Shown here: piece after piece, positions 55,182 to 63,628 of the stretch | Numbering within the stretch: position 1 is the first letter of the stretch | Layout of the letters: every line of letters begins with the position of its first letter | DNA from: Rubripirellula amarantea | GTDB taxonomy: Bacteria; Planctomycetota; Planctomycetia; Pirellulales; Pirellulaceae | Reading direction: 5' to 3' | NCBI RefSeq assembly: GCF_007859865.1 | Contig: NZ_SJPI01000003.1 | Span: 682,001 to 746,000, forward strand | Length of the DNA: 64,000 bases | The notes under the pieces: generated by a model | Database searches by the model: none | Told to the model about the DNA's origin: nothing | What the model saw: the letters and a program-made list of their open reading frames with translations, nothing else | Translations under genes and position numbers: made by a program

Positions 55182-56254
55182 CGATGGCTACGTTCCGCAC
55201 TGCCAAGCCCCGCCATCGCCGACAACACTCGCAACATGGCGTCAACGCTTGAGATCGATGCTGTCTCGGTTTGAGTGTGATACGAAGATGTTGGTAGCTG
55301 AAGCGTAGTGCCGGTAATGGTTAGGTTTGAGGCGGAAATGAGCCGGCCTAGTTCGGTACGTCCCAACGAACTTGGCTTGTCGCGTGTTTTGTTTAACTCG
55401 TTGATATAGTCATCTTTGTATCGATAGGATATCCCCATTCGATCACAGGTATCAGCGAGCTTTTGAGTTAGACCTGGGTCGAACTTGGCGGTGGAATCAC
55501 AATGACGCAGCACCACGTCTTGATCGGCCAAGTCTTCAATGTTCGGAAATGGACTCGTATCCAAAACAATCAACCGGTCCGTCGACACGTCACGCCGCTG
55601 GAACCATTCCGCCGCATATCGCCAACTCCGTCCCGACTCTTCCCCCGCCGTGAACAAAGCCGTCCCTTGAAACCCGCGACGAATCAGTTCAATGACGACC
55701 GCAACACTCACAACGTTGTCGAGTTGTGCCGAGATATGGCCATCTTCCTCTTTCAAACGATCCAAGAAGGAAACAGGGGTTCCAGGTTGCAGGAAGTCGA
55801 GGCCTTCGATTTCGAATATCAGGTTCTTACGACGAGGGCAAATGAACGATTCCGTTATCACGCCCTGGCCCAGATACGAACCTGCGTATGGCGTATGAGC
55901 CTGGACGCGCTGGCCATAAAATCGCCCCGCGATCGTTTCCATGAACTGTTCGGAAATCGAATCGCCGTTGAGTTCGCCTCGGTTACCCGCAATGAATGCC
56001 GCGTACTGGAATTCCCGCGGACCGGTGCACATCAACCCGTGACGGTCCACGTGAGCCGAGACGTAGGCGCTTTCGGGTTTATTCCCTTGAACGACGAGTA
56101 ACCCGTGATATCGAGTCACCGTGACGGGAAACTCTTCCAACTCGCGTCGCAGGACGCGAAAAAAAGCGTCCTCCATACCAACGACAGAGGGCTCACGAAC
56201 GAGAGCTCGCAAGAGATGCAAAAACGACTGGAGCGAGCGGTGAGTGTTTTCCAT
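55178..56254 (-). CDS. M42-type metallopeptidase
   Basis: This 358-residue protein carries the metal-binding residues of the M42/M20/M28 co-catalytic zinc peptidases: AHVDRHGLM (His, Asp), SAQLDNVVSVAV (Asp), AGEESGRSW (Glu-Glu), LDTSPF (Asp) and SYHTQTET (His). M42 enzymes are aminopeptidases that trim peptides from the N-terminus, usually as large cytoplasmic assemblies. It is the first gene of the six-gene minus-strand operon, overlapping the C39-like gene by 4 bases. The 1 kb upstream is non-coding and repeat-rich, so the operon promoter probably lies between 56255 and 56600. Confidence 0.88.
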   Translation of the reverse strand: MENTHRSLQSFLHLLRALVREPSVVGMEDAFFRVLRRELEEFPVTVTRYHGLLVVQGNKPESAYVSAHVDRHGLMCTGPREFQYAAFIAGNRGELNGDSISEQFMETIAGRFYGQRVQAHTPYAGSYLGQGVITESFICPRRKNLIFEIEGLDFLQPGTPVSFLDRLKEEDGHISAQLDNVVSVAVVIELIRRGFQGTALFTAGEESGRSWRYAAEWFQRRDVSTDRLIVLDTSPFPNIEDLADQDVVLRHCDSTAKFDPGLTQKLADTCDRMGISYRYKDDYINELNKTRDKPSSLGRTELGRLISASNLTITGTTLQLPTSSYHTQTETASISSVDAMLRVLSAMAGLGSAERSHR

Positions 56255-56614
56255 TGAGCCAGCAAAAGGGAGCCTGGACGATCTCTCGAGGCAAACAGTC
56301 CAAAATTGAAACGCTGACGGGATTCATATTACAGCCAATGTGATTTTGGAATAGGAGCCACGGCGAACAATCTTCCATATCGTTGACGAGACCGCCGAAA
56401 TCTAAACCACGTGGGCTCGATTCACAGCCAACGCCACGAACCGATTGGTTGCCCCGGTACCGACGAGTGTCCTCGTTCGCCCCATGTGTTCAGGTGCCAA
56501 AGGGTTGGAACGCGACCTCGTAGCCATCGCGTTGTGCTAGTGCACGGCACCTTGGCACGGCACGTTATGCCCTACGCCAACGCACTCAATCTTCCGACTG
56601 GGCCCTTCTTCGAG

Positions 56615-56653
56615 GTCTTTGCACTGAGTCTTTGCACTGAGTCTTTGCACTGA
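56615..56653 (+). repeat. 13-bp tandem repeat, three exact copies
   Basis: gtctttgcactga occurs at 56615-56627, 56628-56640 and 56641-56653 without change, followed by two degraded copies up to about 56679. Confidence 0.92.
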
Positions 56654-56696
56654 GACTTTGAACGGGGACTTTGCACCGCGCCCCCTTGCCCCCACT

Positions 56697-56846
56697 GATC
56701 TACAGCGCCTTGATCTACAGCGCCTTGATCTACAGCGCCTTGATCTACAGCGCCTTGATCTACAGCGCCTTGATCTCCAGCGTCTTGATCTCCAGCGCCT
56801 TGATCTCCAGCGTCTTGATCTCCAGCGTCTTGATCTCCAACGACCT
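56697..56846 (+). repeat. 15-bp minisatellite, ten copies
   Basis: gatctacagcgcctt is repeated five times without change (56697-56771), then five times as gatctccagcgtctt or close variants (56772-56846). There are no spacers, so it is not a CRISPR array. The two halves show a block substitution, suggesting growth from two founder units by slippage. Confidence 0.95.
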
Positions 56847-57282
56847 GACCGACATGCCCCGGTTTCCATATCCGGTTGTCGGTGTCTTGGGAGCTGCCTC
56901 GGTTGGAAACCGCGATCCCCCACCTAGCCTTGCTATTTGGCTGATAACTTCTTCCGGTTCTGCCAATCGGTCCGCCTGCTGCGAAAAATTGAGAGAAGAA
57001 AATGTCTTTCGACCCGTTCGTGTTTTACGACCAATCACGACTCATCCGTGCGTGGTCGGCACACTCTGGGGGCCCGATGTTCGAGATTCGAAATCAACTT
57101 GTGCGGGTCCGCTCACTGCGGGTCAACCTATGCGGCTTGCGCGGAACGTGTTGTCCAGCTTTCGCACCGTAGGCGTGTGACAGCGCTCTACCGAAAAGGT
57201 TCAAGCAGCGATGCTGACATAACGCTTGTTGTCTCTCCAGTGACATCGTTGGGGCTGAAAAGTACGAACCGACCAAAGGTAT

Positions 57283-58365
57283 ATGATGAGAACCTCTAAA
57301 CACTTGCTTCAAACAATGGCTGCGGTGGCCATCGCGTTCGCCACGAGCGTAACGGTTTCAGCCCAGGCCCAATACGGTTGTTGCGATGAACCTGCATGCG
57401 ACAGTGGATGCGGCACTTGGATGGGCTGCGGGTCGAATGGTTGTGATGAACTAAGTTGCGACGGTGGATGTTGCGACAGTGCGTGTTGCGACTCGGGATG
57501 CGCAGCAGCGGATTGCATGAGTCGAATCACGAAGCAATTCGGAACCTGCGGTTTGATCAAACCCAGCGACCAATGCTTCGACGACTTCATCAGCCCGATG
57601 ATCAACTTCGTATTCTTTGAAGATCCTCGGAACGTCACTGAGTTGCGACCTATTTTCGTCAACCACCGGATCCCCGATTCCCTCGGCGGTGGCGATATTC
57701 AGTTGTTTGCCTTGCAGTTTCGCGTCGCCCTTACCGAGCGTCTGAGCTTGATCGCGGTCAAAGACGGTGTGATCATCGACAACACCGGTGGCGCTTTGGA
57801 CACGCTGCTCGATGACGGGTTCGCCGATGTTTCGGCTGGTCTGAAGTACAACGTGCTTCGTGATGTTCAAAGCGGGACCCTTGCCTCAGTTGGTTTCACG
57901 TATGAAATCCCAATGGGCAGCGACAAATCATTGCAAAGCGTTGGCGACGGCGAATTCCATTTCTTTGCCACTGCTGGACAACGCTTGCTTGACGGGAACG
58001 CTCACGTGCTAAGCAGCGTGGGATATCGCTTGCCTGTTGACGACGAAGTCCAGTCAACCTCGATTCACTGGTCCAACCACTTCGACGTCAAGGTCACCAA
58101 TCGCGCTTACCTGTTCACGGAAGTAGCTTGGTGGCACTGGACCGATGAGGCCAGCACGGGATTGCCTCTTGGCGTCGCCGGACAAGACCTTTTCAACTTG
58201 CCAACGACCGGTGTTGATGGAAACGACTTGGTCACTCAAAACGTTGGGATGAAATTCAAACCTCGACGAAACATTGAAGCCGGCATTGCTTACGAGTTCC
58301 CATTGACGGACTTTCAAGACGTGATCGAAGATCGCTTTATGATGGACCTGATCGTTCGATACTAA
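57283..58365 (+). CDS. Exported protein with Cys-rich N-terminus and outer-membrane barrel-like domain
   Basis: This 360-residue protein has a signal peptide (LLQTMAAVAIAFATSVTVSAQA), then a Cys/Gly/Asp-rich stretch (about 33-78) with 18 cysteines in motifs such as GCCDEPACDSGCG and GGCCDSACCDSGC. The rest alternates short beta strands (LQFRVALTERLSLIAVKDG, GLKYNVLRDVQSGTLASVGFTYEI, NIEAGIAYEFPLTDFQD) and ends in an aromatic residue (LIVRY), as outer-membrane barrels do. The function is unknown. The Cys-rich head could be disulfide-bonded or bind metal at the surface. Start is ATG 57283 (a second ATG follows directly). A strong terminator follows the stop. Confidence 0.83.
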   Translation: MMRTSKHLLQTMAAVAIAFATSVTVSAQAQYGCCDEPACDSGCGTWMGCGSNGCDELSCDGGCCDSACCDSGCAAADCMSRITKQFGTCGLIKPSDQCFDDFISPMINFVFFEDPRNVTELRPIFVNHRIPDSLGGGDIQLFALQFRVALTERLSLIAVKDGVIIDNTGGALDTLLDDGFADVSAGLKYNVLRDVQSGTLASVGFTYEIPMGSDKSLQSVGDGEFHFFATAGQRLLDGNAHVLSSVGYRLPVDDEVQSTSIHWSNHFDVKVTNRAYLFTEVAWWHWTDEASTGLPLGVAGQDLFNLPTTGVDGNDLVTQNVGMKFKPRRNIEAGIAYEFPLTDFQDVIEDRFMMDLIVRY

Positions 58366-58709
58366 GCTGCCATTTGATTCAGCAGCCCCACATCTGCTAT
58401 CCAGTATCCCCTCGTCAACGGCTCGCGCTTTTTAGTGCGAGCCGTTGTTTTTGGTTCAAGAGCGTTCTCGGAAACTTTCTAGCGAGCGCCAACGCATCAA
58501 TTGGCTCAACGACGCAAACGCAATCTTCCGTTCTTCCGAAACGCGACTCACACCGACATTTGGGCAACTACTTTGGTTCATCGGTTCAGCTGTCACAGAC
58601 ACGAACTCACCAACGATGACATCGTCTTAGCTGATGCGCAGTAAGATGACGAACCGAGTCCTTCATTCAGGCTTGGAACGATTCACGGATCTAATCCCAG
58701 AGACTACCT
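58366..58709. other. Intergenic region containing a terminator
   Basis: These 344 bases between two plus-strand genes hold the terminator at 58417-58452 and presumably the promoter of the dienelactone hydrolase gene. No further gene or repeat is visible. Confidence 0.55.
58417..58452 (+). terminator. Rho-independent terminator
   Basis: A 12-bp stem (aacggctcgcgc at 58417-58428 with gtgcgagccgtt at 58435-58446, one G-T pair) closes a six-base loop and is followed by a T run. It lies 51 bases after the barrel protein stop codon. Confidence 0.9.
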
Positions 58710-59450
58710 ATGCGAATACAGCCGCTTTCATCGGTCGACTTGGACACACCATTTGGCTCGATGCGAACTCACCTCTTCCGCCCTGATGGAAAGGGGAAAT
58801 ACCCTGGAATCATTTTGTTCGCTGAGATCTACCAGATGACTGGTCCCATCGCACGAACGGCGGCAATGATCGCTGGACATGGCTTTCTAGTTGCCGTCCC
58901 GGACGTCTATCATGAATTCACCATACCGGGCGAATCGTTTGCGTATGACGCTAGCGGTACCGAGCGGGGAAACTCGCTAAAAACAACTAAAGAACTCGCC
59001 AGCTACGATGCGGATGCACGAGCAGTGATCGACTTCTTCGCTAACGACGAACAATGCTCTGGGCGAGTTGGTGCGGTGGGCATTTGCTTAGGCGGGCATC
59101 TTGCATTTCGCGCCGCAATGAATCCCGAAGTGGAAACCGCAGTTTGCTTCTACGCAACGGATATTCACAAAGGAAGCTTGGGCAAAGGTATGTCAGACGA
59201 TTCGCTTGAGCGCATTGCTGAAATTAAAGGTGAGATAATGATGATCTGGGGCCGCCAAGATCCTCACATCCCGGTGGAAGGACGAAGGTTGATTTACGAT
59301 GCGATGAACGCCGCAGAAACAAGATTCACGTGGCATGAATTCAACGGCGAGCACGCCTTCATGCGAGACGAAGGACATCGGTATGACCCTGCACTCGCTC
59401 AATTGCTCAACTCAATGGCCTGCCAACAATTCACGAACTGCTTGAAATAG
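58710..59450 (+). CDS. Dienelactone hydrolase family protein
   Basis: This 246-residue alpha/beta hydrolase has the family nucleophile motif GICLGGH with Cys126, and Asp184 (GRQDPHIP) and His215 (NGEHAF) complete the triad. Glu39 (FAEIYQMT) matches the conserved Glu that interacts with the Cys in dienelactone hydrolases. It is cytoplasmic and of normal length. Dienelactone hydrolase acts in chloroaromatic breakdown, but many relatives work on other esters or lactones, and no aromatic pathway genes are near, so the substrate is open. It is a single gene, behind a terminator. Confidence 0.92.
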   Translation: MRIQPLSSVDLDTPFGSMRTHLFRPDGKGKYPGIILFAEIYQMTGPIARTAAMIAGHGFLVAVPDVYHEFTIPGESFAYDASGTERGNSLKTTKELASYDADARAVIDFFANDEQCSGRVGAVGICLGGHLAFRAAMNPEVETAVCFYATDIHKGSLGKGMSDDSLERIAEIKGEIMMIWGRQDPHIPVEGRRLIYDAMNAAETRFTWHEFNGEHAFMRDEGHRYDPALAQLLNSMACQQFTNCLK

Positions 59451-59567
59451 TGGTTGCGTGAATACTGGTACCTTGGTTTGACTGCCAACGCATAAGAAGT
59501 CGACCTCGGATTGAACCTGGATGCCAAATTTCATCCAGGCGGTGCGTAAGGCCAGGGACTTCGGCAC

Positions 59568-60479
59568 TTAACGGTTCGACGTGACTGCTTGCCAATAGTC
59601 GTCCTTCATCGAATCAACCTGTATGGAGTCGTACATCCAAACCATTCGCTTTCGATTTTCCGGCGGCGTCGTGACCTGCTTTTCGGATGCCAAGTGAGGA
59701 TGGATTAGCGCTTCGACCAATGCGACGTCCCACATAACCCACGTCTCGCTGCCCTCAAACTTGGATTTCCATTTCTGCGTCAAGTATTTCCCTAGTTCAC
59801 CCATCGCCTCGTGCCGCGAAAACGTGTCATCCCGATCAAACTTCAACTGACCGCTTACTTCCAACGGCATCACGTGAAGTTCAAGCTCGAGATGATTGAG
59901 CAAGTAGTCAGCGGCATTTAAATCGCGTCTGACATTAAATTCGGATTTGTTCCAAACACCCATTTCGAAATCATACGCAAACCCAAGAACGTACGCTTTA
60001 ATCTTGGGTGCAATTTCAGGCGCGAGTTTGATTGCCGACGCGAGGTTCGTGGATGCTCCGGTGCATATAACGATCAACTTCTCGCCATCCGGAGTCTTCT
60101 TAGCTTGCGAGATGATGAACTGCGCAGCCGGGGAATCCTTAGGTTGCTCGCCACCCCAAGGCTTACCAAATGGCTCAGACGACCCTTGTGGCATCGGCAA
60201 ACCGGTAACATTCATTACTTGCAGCAAGTCCTCGTTATCACGCTGACTCGCCTCGACTGATTTCGGATTCCCCAGGTAGTGAAACCACTGAGCCGAACTA
60301 AGCCCAACAACATTCAATTCGTCTTGCTTCATCATCCTCGCAATGGCAAACAAATCGTCGATTTCATTCGCCGTATCACAATCCAAAACAACCCTCGGCT
60401 TTTTGACCTCACCAGATATTGCGTCATGAGAAACAAGTACGCCAAGAACAGTCAAAAGAACTAGTCGTGGGAATATCAC
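59568..60479 (-). CDS. Exported nucleoside hydrolase
   Basis: This 303-residue protein is of the inosine-uridine preferring nucleoside hydrolase family, splitting ribonucleosides into base and ribose. The calcium-binding N-terminal motif is DCDTANEIDD (33-42), a variant of DxDxGxDD in which the Gly is replaced. The segment IVICTGASTNLASAIKLAPEI matches the conserved TGxxTNLA block. An N-terminal hydrophobic segment (LVLLTVLGVLVSHDAIS) suggests export, as in several planctomycete homologues used for scavenging. The start is a GTG at 60479. It converges on the dienelactone hydrolase gene. Confidence 0.87.
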   Translation of the reverse strand: MIFPRLVLLTVLGVLVSHDAISGEVKKPRVVLDCDTANEIDDLFAIARMMKQDELNVVGLSSAQWFHYLGNPKSVEASQRDNEDLLQVMNVTGLPMPQGSSEPFGKPWGGEQPKDSPAAQFIISQAKKTPDGEKLIVICTGASTNLASAIKLAPEIAPKIKAYVLGFAYDFEMGVWNKSEFNVRRDLNAADYLLNHLELELHVMPLEVSGQLKFDRDDTFSRHEAMGELGKYLTQKWKSKFEGSETWVMWDVALVEALIHPHLASEKQVTTPPENRKRMVWMYDSIQVDSMKDDYWQAVTSNR

Positions 60480-60608
60480 GGCAGGGCCACTCGGTGAGAA
60501 AGGGGGAAGGGAGGATCAGTTGAAGATCGACTGAGGATGCAGGCATCGTAATCGTTTTGCGAAACGAAATCGACTTTCGTGGATACTCATTGGACGAAAG
60601 CCAAGATC

Positions 60609-60848
60609 CTATTGCTGTTTTGCGTCGCGATACGGACGCCCTTCGAGGCGATCCAAAATGTCGTCCATCACGTCTAATTCGGTGTAATACATCGCGCTGG
60701 GATCGATACCACGACGATCCAAAAATTCAAGTCGCTGATGCACTGCCGGACGACTGGAAACCCAAGGCAAGATCACCGTCCATGTCACGATAATGCCTAG
60801 CACGCACGTGACAAACGAAAGCAGGGGACGACGGTTGGGTCTCGCCAT
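60609..60848 (-). CDS. Small single-pass membrane protein
   Basis: This 79-residue protein has a membrane helix at about residues 9-29 (LLSFVTCVLGIIVTWTVILPW) and a charged C-terminal tail ending in EGRPYRDAKQQ. I do not recognise it. The start at 60848 (MARPNRRPLL) puts basic residues before the helix, as expected for an inner-membrane protein with its tail outside or inside the cytoplasm. It lies just downstream of the YeiH-type transporter on the same strand (22 bases from that gene's stop), so the two are probably co-transcribed. Confidence 0.65.
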   Translation of the reverse strand: MARPNRRPLLSFVTCVLGIIVTWTVILPWVSSRPAVHQRLEFLDRRGIDPSAMYYTELDVMDDILDRLEGRPYRDAKQQ

Positions 60849-60870
60849 GGCGACCCTCGTGAAGGAGTGG

Positions 60871-62319
60871 TTATTGCGCAATGAAATCTCGAAACAGAAT
60901 GCCAAACATCAAGTAAGCCATCAGCAATGTCAAAATCAGGTTCAGCGACTGGCCAGCTAGATAAAGCAACAGAGGCTTGCCTCCTCGGAAGTAAGGAATC
61001 AGTTCAGAGAATTTGGTTTCCAAACCAATACTCACAAACGCCAAGCAGAACAGCCAACCTCGCAACGTCTTGGTCGATCCCTTAATCATACTTCCAACAA
61101 TTTCGGGGCCACCTTCCATGAACGAGTGAAGCAGAGAAAAGATGATCGAAGCAGCAACGAATCCGAGCACGAACCGAGGGAATCGCTTCCAAACCTCTGA
61201 TATCCCCGGTCGTGTTCCTTCCGCATCCTTTTCAACATAGGCGACCCAATAGCTGGCGATCCCAAACGCCGACACACCGATCAGAATGTTTTGAATCATC
61301 TTTACCGTGGCGGCGACTTCGAGTGCACGATCGCCTAGCGTAGCACCGGCGGCCGCTACGGCTCCTGTTGAATCAATGGTGCCTCCCATCCACGCACCCG
61401 CCACCACATCGTCTAAACCGATCGCTTTGATGACCAACGGCATGACCACCATCATCACCACTGTGAAGGAAAGTGACATTCCGATCGCGAGCGACAACTC
61501 TTCTTTTTTCGCTTTGCAAGCCGCCGCCGCCGCAATTGCGGCTGATACACCACACACTGACATGTCGGCCGAAATCACCATGTTCAATGATCGGGATTCA
61601 ATCTTTAGAACCTTCTGACCAAAGATATAAGTGCTAATGAGAACGATGGGTGTTACGATCCAGGCGACACAGATGCCCGGCAATCCCAACGCCAACAGAC
61701 GAGACATCAACACCTCGGCACCTAACAAGACCAAACCAGTTTTGATGAAAAACTCGGTGAGGACAGCAGGTCGTAACCAAGACGGCGTCCCGATCGTGTT
61801 GGAGATGATTAATCCGACCATCAATGCCCATAACGCATATTCTAAGTTGTAGGCCTTAACCACACTTTGCTCGGCCAATGCATAACTGAACGTCGCCAAC
61901 AGGAAGACACCGGCGAAGCCTCGCAGAAACCTTACACCGCTGCCGCGCCCGTCACGAAAACGTATTGCCAACGACAGCAACCCGGAAAGTAACGCAAATG
62001 AACCTAGGGTTGCCCAAAGTGGTCCCCAGCTCAATGCTCCTGAATCGTCGGTCTTTGAGAAGGCGCCAAGCGGTGAACTGGACCACTTCGCAGGCTTGCC
62101 AATCCATTGGGCCAGAGGATTGACCGCGGTAACGGCCACTTCACCAGTTTCAGATGCCGCGCTGGTCGTGCTGACCACGACACAAGCCAGTGAACCGATC
62201 AAAATGAATGTTGCGCAGATGATCGCGAGCCAATCATCAGAAATATTCTTCCGGCTGATCTGGTTCTGACTAACCGGTTCCGACGGGCTGCTATTGGCGT
62301 CTGGCACGCTTTTCCTCAC
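60871..62319 (-). CDS. YeiH-type putative sulfate exporter family protein
   Basis: This 482-residue protein has about 11 membrane segments and blocks typical of the YeiH/UPF0324 family ([31 protein letters not shown] at about 175-205, [45 protein letters not shown]). Members are annotated as putative sulfate exporters, with little direct evidence. An N-terminal soluble tail and an extra first membrane helix followed by a loop precede the conserved core, so it is longer than the usual 340 residues. The start is a GTG at 62319; another GTG four codons in is possible. A small membrane-protein gene follows. Confidence 0.87.
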   Translation of the reverse strand: MRKSVPDANSSPSEPVSQNQISRKNISDDWLAIICATFILIGSLACVVVSTTSAASETGEVAVTAVNPLAQWIGKPAKWSSSPLGAFSKTDDSGALSWGPLWATLGSFALLSGLLSLAIRFRDGRGSGVRFLRGFAGVFLLATFSYALAEQSVVKAYNLEYALWALMVGLIISNTIGTPSWLRPAVLTEFFIKTGLVLLGAEVLMSRLLALGLPGICVAWIVTPIVLISTYIFGQKVLKIESRSLNMVISADMSVCGVSAAIAAAAACKAKKEELSLAIGMSLSFTVVMMVVMPLVIKAIGLDDVVAGAWMGGTIDSTGAVAAAGATLGDRALEVAATVKMIQNILIGVSAFGIASYWVAYVEKDAEGTRPGISEVWKRFPRFVLGFVAASIIFSLLHSFMEGGPEIVGSMIKGSTKTLRGWLFCLAFVSIGLETKFSELIPYFRGGKPLLLYLAGQSLNLILTLLMAYLMFGILFRDFIAQ

Positions 62320-62639
62320 TTCTTTGCAAACAGGACGATTCTTCGAAAAACTCTCAGAGAAGGATGATCATATCCGGAAGATGATCCAATGAAACGAGTG
62401 CTACGAGATCGCTGCCCGGTCACTTCCGATTCGCTTCCGATTCGATGGTAGTTGATCTTGGGTACTTCCTTTATGACCGGTTTCGATCCGTGCGTCCGTG
62501 ACATCACAGCGTGCTAATTCGCGCACTATACTGAGCGATTGTTTCTTGCGGTTGCAGTATATTGAGTTGGCACCTGCTTTGCGTGTAGTCCAGTGTTAAT
62601 CCCGATCGGTGATTCTTGTAAACAATTCTGGAGACAACG
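62320..62639. other. Divergent promoter region
   Basis: These 320 bases between the divergent YeiH-type and stress-protein genes contain an 11-bp direct duplication (cttccgattcg at 62423-62433 and 62434-62444) and a clear ribosome-binding sequence (ctggag) before the stress-protein ATG. No gene is visible. Confidence 0.55.
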
Positions 62640-63605
62640 ATGAGAGTTATTCTTGCCAACGACGCTTCCCCTCACTCTCATGCCGCTGCAGACTACTTGC
62701 TTGCGATTCCATTTCGCAAACCGATTGATGTAGAAATCGTCGCAGCAGTGGCTCCACCGATGGTCCTGGATACGGGAATGGCCGGGATGCCCGTCGATCT
62801 CGGATTGTTCATCAGTGAAGAACGAGATGCCGTTCAGGAACGCGTCGATGCCGCCGCCGACGAACTTCGTACAGACGCTCATCAGAAGCTGTTGCATTCG
62901 GTAAATACACACGTGCCGATCGGACCGGCGTCAAGCGAACTGTTGCGTGTGGCGGACGATACCGACGCTGACTTGATTGTGCTGGGGGCGGTAGGACATT
63001 CGGCTCTTGACCGAGTTCTGTTGGGTAGCATCTCTGATTACGTGGCCACTCATAGCGACGTATCGACGCTGGTGGTCCGTCCCAATCGGCGTTCCGAAAT
63101 TCCGCCGGGACTTGAAAAGATCATGATCGCCTTATCCGGCGGCCCCGAAGACCAACGGATGGTGGACTGGTTGCGTCAACTAAACTTAAGACCGAGCGTC
63201 GAAGTTCACTTGGTGCGAATCTTGATTCTTGAAACGCTTTACCGCCAAGACATCCGTCAAAAAGCCTCGGAATTCTGGCAGTCGTTCTCGAACGATGCAC
63301 AGCAGCAGATCCTTGACTTTGAGACTCAGTTACAATCGATGGGTCTGAACACCGAAACACATCTCGTCGAAAGTAGTCATGCGGGCGAAGCATTGATCGA
63401 ATACGCCGAAAACCATGGTTGCGACTTGATCATGACGGGCGATAGCGACAGTGGTTTGCTGACGCGTGTGTTCATGGGCAGCACGTCACGTTATGTGCTG
63501 CGTCATGCTCAATGCAGTGTGCTGACCGTTCGAGACAAGAATGACCGCGCCAAAGCGAAGCAGGAAGCGGCGGAGCAGACACAACGAAGTGGTGCGGCTC
63601 ACTAA
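62640..63605 (+). CDS. Tandem universal stress protein
   Basis: This 321-residue protein consists of two universal stress protein (UspA) domains, about 1-150 and 158-305. Both keep an ATP-binding loop of the GxxGx9G(S/T) type: GAVGHSALDRVLLGSIS in the first and GDSDSGLLTRVFMGSTS in the second (the second glycine position differs). Tandem USPs are common in bacteria that face redox or starvation stress and act in the cytoplasm. The start ATG is preceded by a good ribosome-binding sequence (ctggag). An isoprenylcysteine methyltransferase-like gene follows after 23 bases, so the two may be co-transcribed. Confidence 0.93.
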   Translation: MRVILANDASPHSHAAADYLLAIPFRKPIDVEIVAAVAPPMVLDTGMAGMPVDLGLFISEERDAVQERVDAAADELRTDAHQKLLHSVNTHVPIGPASSELLRVADDTDADLIVLGAVGHSALDRVLLGSISDYVATHSDVSTLVVRPNRRSEIPPGLEKIMIALSGGPEDQRMVDWLRQLNLRPSVEVHLVRILILETLYRQDIRQKASEFWQSFSNDAQQQILDFETQLQSMGLNTETHLVESSHAGEALIEYAENHGCDLIMTGDSDSGLLTRVFMGSTSRYVLRHAQCSVLTVRDKNDRAKAKQEAAEQTQRSGAAH

Positions 63606-63628
63606 ACGAAAGATTCCGTTTTCATCGC

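Larger units (their letters stand above)
56255..57282. other. Repeat-bearing intergenic region
   Basis: These 1028 bases separate the divergent peptidase operon and the barrel protein. They hold a 13-bp repeat block (56615-56653) and a 15-bp minisatellite (56697-56846). Long open frames through the minisatellite exist on both strands only because its 15-bp unit is a multiple of three. I see no convincing gene. Confidence 0.6.

Noticed and set aside
56697-56846. CRISPR array
   Set aside because: Repeats are contiguous with no spacers and the unit is only 15 bp; no cas genes are near.
56658-57180. Open frames with repetitive Leu/Gln/Arg/Asp or Ile/Ser products across the minisatellite
   Set aside because: They exist because the 15-bp unit is a multiple of three; the downstream sequence lacks any domain, and frames are open on both strands.
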